64,000 bases of DNA, from assembly GCA_963772165.1 (NCBI GenBank), contig CAVYWA010000010.1, positions 62,001 through 126,000 on the forward strand. The letters run 5' to 3'. The stretch comes from JAGVPT01 sp963772165. GTDB taxonomy: Bacteria; Bacteroidota; Ignavibacteria; UBA10030; UBA8401. The stretch's first letter is position 1, and every line of letters starts with the position of its first letter. The notes under the pieces are model-generated. The model saw only the letters and a list, made by a program, of their open reading frames with translations, had not been told where the DNA came from and searched no databases. Both the position numbers and the translations under genes were made by a program. This document shows, one piece after another, positions 45,117 to 55,693 of this stretch.

Positions 45117-46469
45117 CTACATCGACCTGATATTCATCGACGCCGTCTCCGAGGAGAGAAGGGTCAGAAAAATCATTGCGACCATAATGATGACGGAGAT
45201 AAAGACTTCAATAAAATTTATCAGGTTCTTCATCGCATAATGATTTTCCATCTGATAAAAATCCGCCAGCTGGTTTGCCGTATCTTTTACTGCGCCGGTC
45301 TCTGCGGCGGTTTTGAACCGGGAGATGAACATTTCAGGAAAAAAGTTCACCGCTTCGAGGGCTTTTGCCAATTCCGTCCCGTACTTCAGCATCGTCGGAA
45401 TCGCAACGGTCTTGATCTGGAGCGAAAGGTATCGATTACCGCTTGATTCGCCCGCAAGCTGAATCGCCTCGATGTTTTCGCCGGCCGATGCGTACATGAT
45501 CCCGAGCACGCGGCAAAAAATTTCCGTGCTCGTGTTCCGAAGGATGTTGCCGACGTACGGGATTTTGACAATATACTTGTGCATTTGGAGGCGGCCTTTC
45601 GGAGAGATGATGTACGCGTAAAAACCGCCTATGATAAGCACGAACAGGATGATGATCATCGCGAGGTTGCCTTGAAGCGCATCGCTAAAACCCAAAGTGA
45701 ATTTCGTCAGCGGCGGCACCTCGTCAATGAGCGGCCCCATAAGCTTCATCATTTTCGGGAGCAGGAATAAAACATAGAATGCAATTGCCCCGACAAGAGT
45801 GAGCGATGTTACCGCGGGTAAAATCAACGCGCTCGTCAACCCTTTCTTGAACTCCGCCTGCCGCTCGACAAGTGCAGCAACGCTCTTGAAAATCGTCGTC
45901 ATGTCTCCGCTCTTTGAAGCGATGCCGAGCATGAGAGCGGTGTGCTCTCCGAAAACCTTCCCCTGCTTCATAAAAGCCTCGCGCGAATCCATGCCGTTTT
46001 TCAAGTCAAGAATGATGTCGCGCAGCGCCACTTTCATATTCTTATCCTTGACGCTGTTCACCATCACCTGCAGGACTTCGGTGTACGGGAGTTTCTGCTC
46101 CAGCAGCCGCGCGCTTGTCCCGACAAACGATACGATCTCATTCGATGCTGCTTTAAAACGAATATCGTAGTGCCGGCGCACCCATCGCACGTCGAACCCA
46201 ATGCGCTCCAGCGCCGCGACGACTTCCTGGCGGGTGTATGCGCTCTGAAATCCGTCGATGGTTTTTGCCCCATGGCGTACGCGGTAAGCAAAATTCTTTT
46301 TCCTCCGAACCGATACAACAATCGTATCGCGAAAACGAGGATGAAGTTTTGCCCTTCGTTTTGCGTCGGAGGATGAGCTTGCAGAGATGAAGCCCTGAAC
46401 GGGTTTTCCGGAAGCTTCTTTTGCTACAATTTGATATGAAGTTGTTTCTGCCAATCTCTTCTCAGCCAA
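45117..46469 (-). CDS. GspF/PilC-type inner-membrane assembly protein
   Basis: 450 residues. Two T2SSF domains: the first from about residue 110 (FVGTSARLLEQKLPYTEVLQVMVN, LMLGIASKSGDMTTIFKSVAALVERQAEFKKGL), with a membrane helix (SALILPAVTSLTLVGAIAFYVLFLLPKMMK), and the second repeating the pattern (EIFCRVLGIMYASAGENIEAIQLA). C-terminal helix: FIEVFISVIIMVAMIFLTLLS. It partners the ATPase encoded 59 bp downstream. The N-terminal 100 residues (KEASGKPVQGFISASSSSDAKRRAKLHPRF) are a DUF-like cytoplasmic extension. Confidence 0.9.
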   Translation of the reverse strand: MAEKRLAETTSYQIVAKEASGKPVQGFISASSSSDAKRRAKLHPRFRDTIVVSVRRKKNFAYRVRHGAKTIDGFQSAYTRQEVVAALERIGFDVRWVRRHYDIRFKAASNEIVSFVGTSARLLEQKLPYTEVLQVMVNSVKDKNMKVALRDIILDLKNGMDSREAFMKQGKVFGEHTALMLGIASKSGDMTTIFKSVAALVERQAEFKKGLTSALILPAVTSLTLVGAIAFYVLFLLPKMMKLMGPLIDEVPPLTKFTLGFSDALQGNLAMIIILFVLIIGGFYAYIISPKGRLQMHKYIVKIPYVGNILRNTSTEIFCRVLGIMYASAGENIEAIQLAGESSGNRYLSLQIKTVAIPTMLKYGTELAKALEAVNFFPEMFISRFKTAAETGAVKDTANQLADFYQMENHYAMKNLINFIEVFISVIIMVAMIFLTLLSSETASMNIRSM

Positions 46470-46656
46470 TAATCACAGACGTCTTCTTCCCGGCACAGCC
46501 GGACGGCGCTGGTACGAGCAGAAGAAAGCGCATCGCTAAAAGCACTTTCATGAATGGGAATAGGGTTTTACTGAAGTTTGTGTAAAAATACGTAAACAAT
46601 CAAGTCTCCACTATCGGGGCGAATACGGATATTCATTGTCGGGTAATGTACGGATA

Positions 46657-47316
46657 TTAATCCAGCTTGACAATTCCCTTCGTCAAAGCGTACCGGGTCA
46701 GGCCGGCCACGGTGTGGATGTTCAACTTGCGGATGATTCGTTCCCGGTGCGTTTCAACGGTACGAACGCTCACAAACAACCGGCCGGCAATTTCTTTGTT
46801 GCCCAGTCCTTCGGCGATCAACGCAAGAACTTCCGATTCACGGTGCGATAGCTCGACACTCCCCTTTTTCCCTTTCGTCCTGGAATTCCTTATGTAGTCG
46901 TTCATCACCGCCTGGGAAATCTTCGGGCTGAAGTATGTCTCCCCGCGGTGCACAGCCTCGATGGCCGCGATCAATGCTGACGGTGAAGAGTCCTTAAGCA
47001 CGTAGCCCTGTACTCCGGTAGAAATCATCCTGCTGACGTACTCTTTGGTATCGTGCATCGTGAGAATAAGTATTTTACTTTTGGGGACTGTCTTTTTGAG
47101 CAGCCGCGCAGTTTCCAGGCCGTTCATACCGGGCATGTTGATATCCAGAAGGATGATGTGCGGATGGAGTTCCATCGCAAGCCGGAGCGCCTCCTGGCCG
47201 TCGACCGCCTCGCCGACAATTTCAAACGCTTTTTCCTGAGCGAAGTACGATCGGAGGCCTTCCCTCACAAGCGGGTGATCGTCCACAAGCAGCAATGTTA
47301 TTTTCGATTTTTTCAT
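46657..47316 (-). CDS. NarL/LuxR-family response regulator, partner of the adjacent kinase
   Basis: The ATG at 47316 gives MKKSKITLLLVDDHPLVREGLRSYF, 219 residues; the longer reading overlaps the kinase gene. Receiver marks: phospho-Asp in HIILLDINMPG, LTMHDTKEYVSRM, YVLKDSSPSALIAAIEAV. DNA-binding domain: LSHRESEVLALIAEGLGNKEIAGRLFVSVRTVETHRERIIRKLN. It starts 25 bp after the kinase stop, so the two form a two-component pair. The target genes are not shown; the T2SS-like cluster downstream is a candidate. Confidence 0.92.
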   Translation of the reverse strand: MKKSKITLLLVDDHPLVREGLRSYFAQEKAFEIVGEAVDGQEALRLAMELHPHIILLDINMPGMNGLETARLLKKTVPKSKILILTMHDTKEYVSRMISTGVQGYVLKDSSPSALIAAIEAVHRGETYFSPKISQAVMNDYIRNSRTKGKKGSVELSHRESEVLALIAEGLGNKEIAGRLFVSVRTVETHRERIIRKLNIHTVAGLTRYALTKGIVKLD

Positions 47317-47341
47317 GCGTTCTGTTCCTTCACTGTCCGAT

Positions 47342-49336
47342 TCAAAGGGGTAACTGCACGCTGATTTCCATCCCTCCTTTTGGAGAGGAATGAACTGAAA
47401 CCGTTCCGCCGACATAGGCTGCCCGTTCCTTCATATTCAACAAACCCATGCCGGAATTTTTGGAAGGATGTGCCGTAAGATCCTGCTGGTCGGAGCCTTT
47501 TCCGTTGTCTTTGATTTTCAGGGTAAGCAGGGAATGATCCCTTTCGCATCGGATGACCAGCCGCGTAGCTTCGGCATGCTTTGCAACGTTGCTGAGCGCT
47601 TCCTGAATGATTCGATACATCGTCACTTCAATTTCGGGGGAAAGTTTTTTGGGAAACCGAACGAACTTTAGGTCAACGTCGACCTTTGCGACCTCTTCAA
47701 ATTCTTCACACATGCTTCTCACAGCCGGAATAACTCCAAGGTCGTCGAGTTCGCTCGGCCGCAAATTCTGCGAGATCCTTCGCACTTCGTGCATCGCTTT
47801 TTCGAGAGAGACCTTCGCACTCGCTACCACATCCCGCAGCGCCTTGTCCTTGCGCCGCGTCCGCTCTTCAACGCTCTCCATCCTGAATTTTACCGACGAG
47901 AGAATTTGGTTGACGCTGTCGTGAAGGTCGCGCGCGACCCTCCGCCGTTCCGATTCCTGTGCATTAATAATACGGATCGGCAGCTCCCGTAACATTTCAT
48001 CGACAACCCTCCGGTTCGTGATGTCGCGGAAATTGACGACGATGGCACCGACAGCCGGGTCTTCGAGCAAATTTTTCCCTATCCCCTCGATCCATCGCCA
48101 TGAGCCGTTTTTTTCTTTGTAGCGGATTTCCGCGGCGGCAATTTTCGAAGGTTCGTGCAAAAGGTCGTCAAAGAGTTTCTTGATGGAATCGAGGTCGAGC
48201 GGATGAATCAATGCAAGCGCATTGTTGCCGATTAATTCATCCGGTCCGAAGCCGAGGACTCTGGTCACAGATGGGCTGATGTAGGAGAAGGTCCCCTCGC
48301 GGTTTACCAGGGCAACGACGTCCGAACTCTCCTCGATGAGCGAACGGAACCTCCGTTCCCGCGAAGCTAATTCATCGCGCGCGTGAACTCGCTCGCTCAC
48401 ATCCCGGACAACATTCCGGTATTCTTTCACATTCCCATCCGGGTCGCGGATAATCCTGGTCGATTGTTCCACCCATGTTGTGCTGCCGTCTTTTTTTCTT
48501 CCGCGGAATTCGCACGTCGTGTCGACGGTGCCGTCGTTGATCCGGTCGCGATAGAACTTCAAAATTCGGGGCCGGTCCTGCGGGACAATCATCTTGAGAA
48601 AAGGCTTGCCGAGGATTTCCTCGGGCATATAACCCGTTTCTGAAAAGAAGTTTGGGCTGCTGTAGACAATAAGACCCTGATGGTCGCAAACAAAATACAC
48701 TTCGCTGATGTTTTCGACGAGGTCGCGGTATTTTTTTTCACTTTCGCGCAGCGCCTGGTCGGCAAGTTTCCGTTCCGTGAAGTCAATGATCGAGACGAGC
48801 ACCTTTGAATAATCCGCCTCACATCCCGGCACGACGGACCATTGTAAAAAAATGTCTCTTCGTTCCCCGGTGAAAGTCCGGTTGAAATCCTCAGCCTCAA
48901 ATGTTGATTTGCCGGAGGCGATAGCGACAAGCTCTTCGATAAACGCCTCATGAATCTCATCGCCGAACACACCGTTCAGTCCGGTAAAAAAATCCTTTTT
49001 CGTGTCAACATTGTACAACTTCATCGTTGCCCTGTTGACGTCGAGGATTTTTACCATTCCGGCACATGCCGTGACCTCGCCCGCGTGGTTCAAAAAATAT
49101 CGCTTGAAGTCCTGGACACCGGACTTCCGCAAACGTTCGATGTACGCCTTGACTTCGGAAAAATCCTCTTCCCAAAGCGAGATCGGCGAGTTTTCGAAAA
49201 AACTCCGGTAGCGCGCTTCGCTCTGGCGCAGCTCAATCTCCTGGCGCCTCTGCCGGAGAAGCGAGCTCCATAACAAGATAGAAAACCCGACAAGCAGCAG
49301 GCCAACGGGCAGAAGAAAATTAAAATGCGGTATCAT
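47342..49336 (-). CDS. PAS-domain sensor histidine kinase (NarX-like HisKA_3)
   Basis: The ATG at 49336 gives MIPHFNFLLPVGLLLVGFSILLWSSLL, 664 residues with one N-terminal membrane helix. Three PAS domains follow (EARYRSFFENSPISLWEEDF; YRDLVENISEVYFVCDHQG; FRSLIEESSDVVALVNREG, each with a PAC end). The HisKA_3 box ARDLHDSVNQILSSVKFRM holds the phospho-His, and the ATPase domain ends IKDNGKGSDQQ, GMGLLNMKERA. It should phosphorylate the regulator encoded just downstream. The ligand of the PAS domains is unknown. Confidence 0.92.
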   Translation of the reverse strand: MIPHFNFLLPVGLLLVGFSILLWSSLLRQRRQEIELRQSEARYRSFFENSPISLWEEDFSEVKAYIERLRKSGVQDFKRYFLNHAGEVTACAGMVKILDVNRATMKLYNVDTKKDFFTGLNGVFGDEIHEAFIEELVAIASGKSTFEAEDFNRTFTGERRDIFLQWSVVPGCEADYSKVLVSIIDFTERKLADQALRESEKKYRDLVENISEVYFVCDHQGLIVYSSPNFFSETGYMPEEILGKPFLKMIVPQDRPRILKFYRDRINDGTVDTTCEFRGRKKDGSTTWVEQSTRIIRDPDGNVKEYRNVVRDVSERVHARDELASRERRFRSLIEESSDVVALVNREGTFSYISPSVTRVLGFGPDELIGNNALALIHPLDLDSIKKLFDDLLHEPSKIAAAEIRYKEKNGSWRWIEGIGKNLLEDPAVGAIVVNFRDITNRRVVDEMLRELPIRIINAQESERRRVARDLHDSVNQILSSVKFRMESVEERTRRKDKALRDVVASAKVSLEKAMHEVRRISQNLRPSELDDLGVIPAVRSMCEEFEEVAKVDVDLKFVRFPKKLSPEIEVTMYRIIQEALSNVAKHAEATRLVIRCERDHSLLTLKIKDNGKGSDQQDLTAHPSKNSGMGLLNMKERAAYVGGTVSVHSSPKGGMEISVQLPL

Positions 49337-49744
49337 GAACTGCCGGCCGTGAAATAAAATTTGCTTGCAGCGGGAAACGAAAGCCGCCGCAGGAAACAAA
49401 AAACCTCTATCTTCCGCGGAAGGCGGACTTCAAGAGGTCGTTGTGTGAGCAGGGCCAATCCAACGTCGCTTCTCCCGATTTTACAACACGACAACAAATG
49501 ATCAGCATCCACGGCGGGATTTTTTTTCACACCCGCCTGCTCACGAAAGTGTATGGATATTCCCGGCAAAAATCAAGCGACCTAAAGTAGTGGTAGTGGC
49601 TCATTTTCAACGTAATGCCATTCCGGCGAAAACTAAAATCCACGCAGTTTAACCTGGATGCCCGCCTTGGCGGGCATAACATCTGTTTTTGATTCAGTCT
49701 TCTCAAATTGAGCCAACACCAAAGTGTTACACTTTGAGGATCGT
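49337..49744. other. Intergenic stretch with a hairpin-rich part and a MITE
   Basis: No gene. The right half holds the MITE-like element at 49592-49720. The left half (49400-49590) contains ACCTCT..AGAGGT (about 49407-49440) as an inverted pair near the kinase start, which could be a leader hairpin. Nothing else is seen. Confidence 0.55.
49592..49720 (-). mobile_element. MITE-like element, copy A
   Basis: 129 bp between GGTAGTGGCTCATTTT and AAATTGAGCCAACACC (inverted ends, 13 of 16 matching). The flanks AAAGTAGT and AAAGTGTT match at 6 of 8 bases, compatible with an aged target duplication. Inverted, it shares TTTGAGAAGACTGAATCAAA with the element at 32011 and carries a GGGCATCC palindrome (GGATGCCCGCCTTGGCGGGC). 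No coding capacity. Confidence 0.72.
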
Positions 49745-51625
49745 TTACTCTCCTTGCTTCACCGGTTCCTCGAAATACTCCCGTATTTTCGCCGCGACTT
49801 TTTCTCCGACGATCTCGGCCAACTGTGTCTCCGTTGCAAACTTCACTCCCTGTACGGAACCAAACGCTTCGAGCAATTCTTTTGCCCGCTTTTTTCCGAT
49901 CCCTTCGATCAGGTCGAGCTCCGTTTGAAGCGTCCGTTTGTCTCTGAGCGATCGATGGAAGGTGATCGCGAACCGGTGGGCTTCATCGCGGATCTGCTGC
50001 AGCAGCCGTAATGCCGAAGAAGATTTGGGGATGGGAACCGGGTCGCTTTCATCCGGCACGTAGACTTCTTCGAGCCGCTTTGCGAGGCTGATGATCGGCT
50101 GTGATTGAAGGGATAATTCATCTAACACCCCGCACGCGCTGGAGAGCTGTCCTTTCCCGCCGTCGACCATGATGAGATCGGGCAGCGGCAGCTGTTCTTC
50201 CAGCACGCGCGAATACCGGCGGTGGATCACTTCCCTCATGCTCGCAAAATCGTCGACGACGTTTCCCTCGACCGTCGCACGGATTTTGAATTTGCGATAG
50301 TCGCTTTTCTTCGGCCTGCCGTCCTCGAAAACCACCATCGACGCTACTGTTTCCGTTCCCTGGAGATGTGAGATGTCGAAGCACTCGATGCGGCGCGGCG
50401 GGTTCTTTAAATGTAAATCCCTTTGCAGTGATTGGACCGCATGCGGGATAAAATCCTCCCGTTTCATCTTTTGCAGTTTCAACTCGTCCAGGAGATATTT
50501 TGCATTCTTGCGGCACATGGAAACGAGGTTCGCCAGCTCCCCTTCAACAGGCGCGATCACATCAACAGATTTCCCCCGCTGGCCGGTAAGCCATTCTTTC
50601 GCCGCTGCGTCCGATTCGATCGGCGAGGAGAGAACCACTTCGGACGGGATATCGTTCGATTCAAGATAATACCGCTGAACGAGCGCTTCGATAACTTCCG
50701 ATTCGCTTTTCGCTTCCACCTTGCCGATGTAATAATGCTGCCTGCCGAGAATTTTTCCTTCCCTGATTTTAAACACAACGCCGCAAGCATCGTCTCCCTC
50801 TGCCGCAACCGCGATAATGTCGCGGTCATGCAGTTCCACGTCCACAATTTTTTGGTTCGAGGAATAGACTTCAAGTTCGCGCATGCGATTTCTGAATATG
50901 GCGGCATCTTCAAATTTCAATTCTGCGGCGGCGGACTTCATCTGTCTATCGAGAGACTCGATCACGCTGGTGCTTTTCCCGAGCAGCACCTGCGCAACAT
51001 GGTCGATCATTTGATTGTAGCGTTCTTCCGACACCAATCCCTCGCACGGCCCCTCGCATTTCTTGATATGGAAATCGAGACACACGCGCGTCTTTTTCTT
51101 GTCGATGAATTCCCGGTCGATGTGGAAGTTACAGCTTCTGATCATGAAGATGTCGCGCACGGTCTTCAACGCCGACCGCATCGTGTGGACATCCGTGTAG
51201 GGGCCAAAGTACCGCGACCCATCACGGGTCACCCGGCGCGTGACAAACACCCGGGGATACGGCTCTTTCGTAATAACGATGTACGGATAACTCTTGTCGT
51301 CTTTCAGGCTGACGTTGTAGCGAGGCTTCTTCGATTTGATAAGGTTCGCCTCGAGGATGAGCGCTTCGACTTCCGAATCGGTCGTGATGATTTCGACGTC
51401 GGAGACTTTCTCGACCATCAACGCAATGCGCGGGTCGAGCACGCGCGACTTGTGGAAATACTGGCGCACCCTGTTGCGAAGGATTTTCGCCTTCCCGACA
51501 TAGAGGACGGTCCCTTCTTTGTCTTTAAACTGGTAGACGCCCGGCGAAACCGGAAGATTGCTCAGCTTTTCCTCGAGCGAGATATCTTCTTTCGCAAAAG
51601 AGATTATTTTTTCCTGATCGGACAT
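49745..51625 (-). CDS. uvrC: Excinuclease ABC subunit C
   Basis: 626 residues, full length. The N-terminal GIY-YIG nuclease (GVYQFKDKEGTVLYVGKAKILRNRVRQYF), the cysteine/UVR region (RVCLDFHIKKCEGPCEGLV; AAAELKFEDAAIFRNRMRELE), the RNase H-like second nuclease (IECFDISHLQGTETVASMVVFEDG, DLIMVDGGKGQL) and a terminal helix-hairpin-helix (LDLIEGIGKKRAKELLEAFGSV) are all present. UvrC makes both cuts in nucleotide excision repair. It follows mce by 11 bp, so the two are probably co-transcribed. Confidence 0.97.
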   Translation of the reverse strand: MSDQEKIISFAKEDISLEEKLSNLPVSPGVYQFKDKEGTVLYVGKAKILRNRVRQYFHKSRVLDPRIALMVEKVSDVEIITTDSEVEALILEANLIKSKKPRYNVSLKDDKSYPYIVITKEPYPRVFVTRRVTRDGSRYFGPYTDVHTMRSALKTVRDIFMIRSCNFHIDREFIDKKKTRVCLDFHIKKCEGPCEGLVSEERYNQMIDHVAQVLLGKSTSVIESLDRQMKSAAAELKFEDAAIFRNRMRELEVYSSNQKIVDVELHDRDIIAVAAEGDDACGVVFKIREGKILGRQHYYIGKVEAKSESEVIEALVQRYYLESNDIPSEVVLSSPIESDAAAKEWLTGQRGKSVDVIAPVEGELANLVSMCRKNAKYLLDELKLQKMKREDFIPHAVQSLQRDLHLKNPPRRIECFDISHLQGTETVASMVVFEDGRPKKSDYRKFKIRATVEGNVVDDFASMREVIHRRYSRVLEEQLPLPDLIMVDGGKGQLSSACGVLDELSLQSQPIISLAKRLEEVYVPDESDPVPIPKSSSALRLLQQIRDEAHRFAITFHRSLRDKRTLQTELDLIEGIGKKRAKELLEAFGSVQGVKFATETQLAEIVGEKVAAKIREYFEEPVKQGE

Positions 51626-51636
51626 TTCAATAATGC

Positions 51637-52068
51637 TTATGCTTTTGTTGAATCAATCGGCTGGCTCAGCTCGATCAGCACACCGTTCGTCGATTTCGGA
51701 TGCATGAATGCCACACGGCAGCCGCGGCCTCCGACAAAAGGGGCTTTGCTCGTAAAATGAAATCCAAGATTCGTCAGCCTCTCCATTTCTTTTTCAATAT
51801 CATCCACTTCCAGGCAAAGATGGTGCATACCCTCCCCGCGCTTTTCGATGAACGCGGTAATGGCTTCGCCGGCTCCGGAAGAATCGACAGCCTGGATCAA
51901 TTCAATAGAGCTGTCGCCAACGGGATAAAACGATACTGTGGCATTTTGCTGTTCTACTATTTCGGTATGCGGAGAATCATTTCCTAAAAGCCTGGAGAAC
52001 AGCTCGTTTGAAATTCCGAGATTTTTCACCGCAATACCGACATGCACAATCCGCTTGACCATAGGCAC
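51637..52068 (-). CDS. mce: Methylmalonyl-CoA epimerase
   Basis: 143 residues of vicinal-oxygen-chelate fold: VKRIVHVGIAVKNLGISNELFSRLLG (metal His), GDSSIELIQAVDSSGAGEAITAFIEKRGEGMHHLCLEVDDIEKEM, KAPFVGGRGCRVAFMHPKSTNGVLIELSQP. It inverts (R)- and (S)-methylmalonyl-CoA in propionate or odd-chain metabolism. No mutase or carboxylase for this path is in the window, other than accC of fatty-acid synthesis. The start gives a typical length. Confidence 0.93.
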   Translation of the reverse strand: MPMVKRIVHVGIAVKNLGISNELFSRLLGNDSPHTEIVEQQNATVSFYPVGDSSIELIQAVDSSGAGEAITAFIEKRGEGMHHLCLEVDDIEKEMERLTNLGFHFTSKAPFVGGRGCRVAFMHPKSTNGVLIELSQPIDSTKA

Positions 52069-52110
52069 TCACCTATAAATAACAAATTGTGGAACCGGGA
52101 ATACCATTGA

Positions 52111-52151
52111 AAATAATAAAGCGCAGGCAATGAAACAACCGCCGCCTGCGC
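52111..52151 (-). terminator. Rho-independent terminator after the T9SS cargo gene
   Basis: On the minus strand GCGCAGGC (52144-52151) and GCCTGCGC (52121-52128) form an 8-bp stem, followed by TTTATTATTTT. It lies 60 bp after the gene's stop. Confidence 0.8.
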
Positions 52152-52212
52152 TCTGAAAGATGGACCAATGGATGAAAGGGTTCACTGTCGATCCCTCTAT
52201 CCACAGCTAATG

Positions 52213-55200
52213 TTATTTTATCAACAACATTTTCTTAGTTTGAACAAAATTTTCTGCGGTCAGTCGATAAAAATAGACTCCGCTTGCAGCCGTCGCGTTG
52301 AAACGGTTCTTGCCGTTCCATTCGACAAGATGTGTTCCGGCATTCATCACATTGTCTACAAGCGTTGCAACCTCTTCGCCAAGTGAATTATAGATTTTAA
52401 GGGATACGCGCGATGCCGTGGGAATATCGAACTCAATTCTGGTTGTCGGGTTGAATGGGTTCGGGTAGTTCTGCTCCAGCGCGAACGCCGACGGAACGAC
52501 GCCGGCCTTCGTGCCAACGCCGGAGACCGTTCCGGAAAACTCGGCGATGCTTCCGCCGGCACTCACTGTCCAGCCGTAAATATTCGAGCCGGTTGCAACA
52601 ACGTCCAAATGATTCAAGATGCCGATGGAGCCGGTAAACGACGATGCCCATGTGGCTCCAAAGTTTGTACTTCGATACACGGATCCTCCTTCAGCTGCAA
52701 AGAAATCACTTCCCGACCCTGAAAAACCACCGACAAAACCGCTGCCTCCGAGCGACACCGGCGTCCATGTAACTCCTCCATCGGTTGTCCGCGCAACAGC
52801 CCCGGAATCGGAACCAGCCAGGCCGTACAACGGGCTGCTGAAATTTACGCTCACGCTGTTCATAAACGGAACCGTACTCGACGACCAAGTTGCACCGCCG
52901 TCAGTTGAGCGATAGACTCTCGCTGAATCCGTGCCAAACCAGATATCGGTTGAGCCGTATATTGCTACCGCATTGTTCCAGCCGGCTTCACTGCCGACTT
53001 GAGACGGCTCCGTTGCAATACGCGCCCACGTCGCGCCCCCATCGGTCGTTTTCAGAACGGTCCATTTCCCTCCAACCGGATCTCCGACAGCGACGCCGTT
53101 ATTCGCATCGATCATTTTAATCCCGTCGATAAACCCACCCGCAAGGCTGTAGACATTCGTCCATGTTGAACCGGCGTTTGTTGTTCGATATATGAGCGTT
53201 GAGTTGCCCGGTGTCGTCGAGACAAAAGCGGTATTTGCGTCGAGAGCATTGACGACATAAATATCTGCGTTACCGATTGCGCCGCCGCCCACCGGCTTCC
53301 ACGTCGTCCCTCCGTTTGTGGTCGTCAGCACTTGTGCTTCATTGCCGGCTGCCCACGCAATCGACTGGCTGACTGCCTTCACCGATGCCAAGTTCGTATT
53401 AATGCCCGAACTTTGAACGGTCCATCCAGGCGAAACATTGGTTGAGGGAGCCGTCGAAAACACACCGCGGCCATGGGTGAATGCAAAAAGCGCGCTTGTG
53501 GTATTCTGTACGACCAACTCGTCCGTCGGGACATACCATGGCATCCCAGAATTGAACGATGACCATGTCGTACCGTTGTTCGTCGTTTCGTATACACCGG
53601 TTTCCGTCCCCACATACTCCGTTGAAGAAGAGTTCGGATCGATGACGAGAGAATGGACCGGGACATTCGGAAGGCTTTGAGAGATATCCGACCATGTCGC
53701 TCCCTGGTCTGTGGAATACCAAATGTGCCGCGACGTCAGCGTTCCGGATACATTGTAGCCGCCGTAGCAAGCGAAGAGACGGTTTTTGTTGTTCAGGTCG
53801 ACGGTAATGCGCCGCACCCAGGCGCCGTTGTTTCCCGGCGGAGTAATATCCACCCATGTCGAGTCTCCGGCGGACGGATTCAAATTTACGCAGCGAAAAA
53901 TCTTTCCGGCGGAAGTTCCGGCAAACGCAAGATAATTCGACACTCCATTGACTACCGTAACTGCGCTGACGTGGTAATCGGTGGAAAGCACGCCGCTCGC
54001 GGCTGTCCACGAACCGGCCGAATTAGTCGTGAACCAGACTTTGTTCGACCCCGCGATGAGAACGCTTGAATTTTCAGGATTCATCGCAAAGGGCGCAATA
54101 AATAAACTGTTATTGTCATTATTCGCATCGCCCAATCCGCTTACGCAACTGTTCCAGGTTACGCCCCCATCGGTTGTTTTTGCCATCGCCAGGTAGACAT
54201 ACTCTTCATATGATACCAGGCTGTTTGTCTGATCTTGAGCTGTGTAGCCGCCGTCTCCGCTGACCGATTCTGTCCATGTTGAACCACTCCCGCTGTACTT
54301 CAAATGGCCGTTGTCCTGAGTCCCGCCGTAATAGGTCGACCCGCTCGCAAAAACTGCACCGCTGTAAAATTGTGTAATCGCCAAGCCCATTGTTGAGGCT
54401 TGTCCAATGCACGCCAGCGTCGGTTGTTTTATAAACTCCCCCGTCGTCTCCGTTAACAATTGTACCCTCATTGTTCTTGTCAAACACGATTGCATGATGG
54501 TCGCAATGAACATACGGCTCCCCATAATATGGATCCCAGAACGACACCTGCGACCAGGTACTGCCGCCGTTGGTCGATTTCATGAGATCGATTCCACCGA
54601 CGTAAATGTTGTTTGAATTAAACGGGTCAACCGCAATGACGTTGTCGTACCATCCCTGGTCTTTCAAGTACGATAATCCTCCGGTTGATGGAAGTTTTTG
54701 CGGCGCAGCAAGCTGCGTCCACGTGGCGCCGGCATCCGTCGATTTGAAAATGCCCTTCAACCCTCCATCCCCCGCGGCCGTCAGATCGAGCGATTCGAAA
54801 ACTGCAAAAAGAGTATTTGCATTGTTTGGATCCTGGGCGAAAGCAATCCTCCGGTAATTCGCGGTCGGCAAGCTCGATGTGATTTTTGACCAGGTCGTCC
54901 CCCCATCCGTTGTTCGATAGATGCCCCCGAGCGTTGACCCGTTACTTTCGACGGCGAAGACAATAACCGATGATGAGACAGGGATAACGTCATCCGGAGT
55001 AAAATAATTTGTTGAATCATTTGTTGAGCTGATCTTTTCCCACGATGTTCCGCCGTTTGTGGACATAAACAGACCGCCGGCTTTTGTATACTCGCCCAGA
55101 CCGTAGACGTACGTATAATCCTTTGTCGCCGCATAAATATTTCCGGAAGGGTCGGCCGCGATTTTCATAACATCCCTAAAATTCGAAACCGACGCACCGA

Positions 55201-55693
55201 TAGTACTCGAAAGCAGCGTCCATGTATCTCCAAAGTCGGTCGTTTTGTAAATACCGCCGCCGTACACAGCATCCTCATTTAACCAGCCTTCACCCGTTCC
55301 GGCGTACACGATATTGCTGTTCGTCGGGTCGATCACCATTGAACCGATCGCCATCACATCAAGCGAATCTGATTTTGGAATCCAGGATGCTCCGCCATCG
55401 GTGCTCTTCCATATTCCGCCGGACACCGAACCGATGAGGATTTGATTACTGTTTGCCGGATTAATCGCAATGGAACGGACCCTTCCGCCAATGTTGCCGG
55501 GGCCCAACGCAGACCATGTCGAGGCGGAAGTTTTGCGCAACGTCTTGGCGCTTCTCATCGTCCGATTCGTAAAGCCGACCGCTTCGCGGCGGCGCTGCTG
55601 GAAATCCACATTCTGCTGATTGCCCGCGAGAATTTCATACCTGTAGCGATATGCGGCATCGGGATTATCACGGTCGCCTGGGGCAGATTCCAA
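52213..55693 (-). pseudogene. Large BNR/sortilin-type beta-propeller protein with T9SS sorting domain, frameshifted
   Basis: The first frame (55693-54206) and the second (open to 52213) join at about 54385 by removing one G (TTGGCG), giving SLNNGLAITQFYSG. Many BNR/VPS10-type repeats are present (GGIWKSTDGGASW, GGIYRTTDGGTTWSKI, RVYRSTDGGATWSS, SVYRSTNFGATWASS). The end is a type A T9SS sorting domain: NYPNPFNPTTRIEFDIP, SRVSLKIYNSLGEEVATLVD, GVYFYRLTAENFVQTKKMLLIK. Upstream of 55693 (a TTG) the same frame continues as KKLIFFLSILFAIAAFLFIQ, an export signal, with no ATG/GTG/TTG before it; an ACG sits at 55796-55798. About 1195 residues when joined. Confidence 0.8.

Noticed and set aside
50432..51760. 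442-codon plus-strand reading frame opposite uvrC and mce
   Set aside because: Its length comes from codon bias of the opposite strand; it spans two real genes and has no recognisable protein features.
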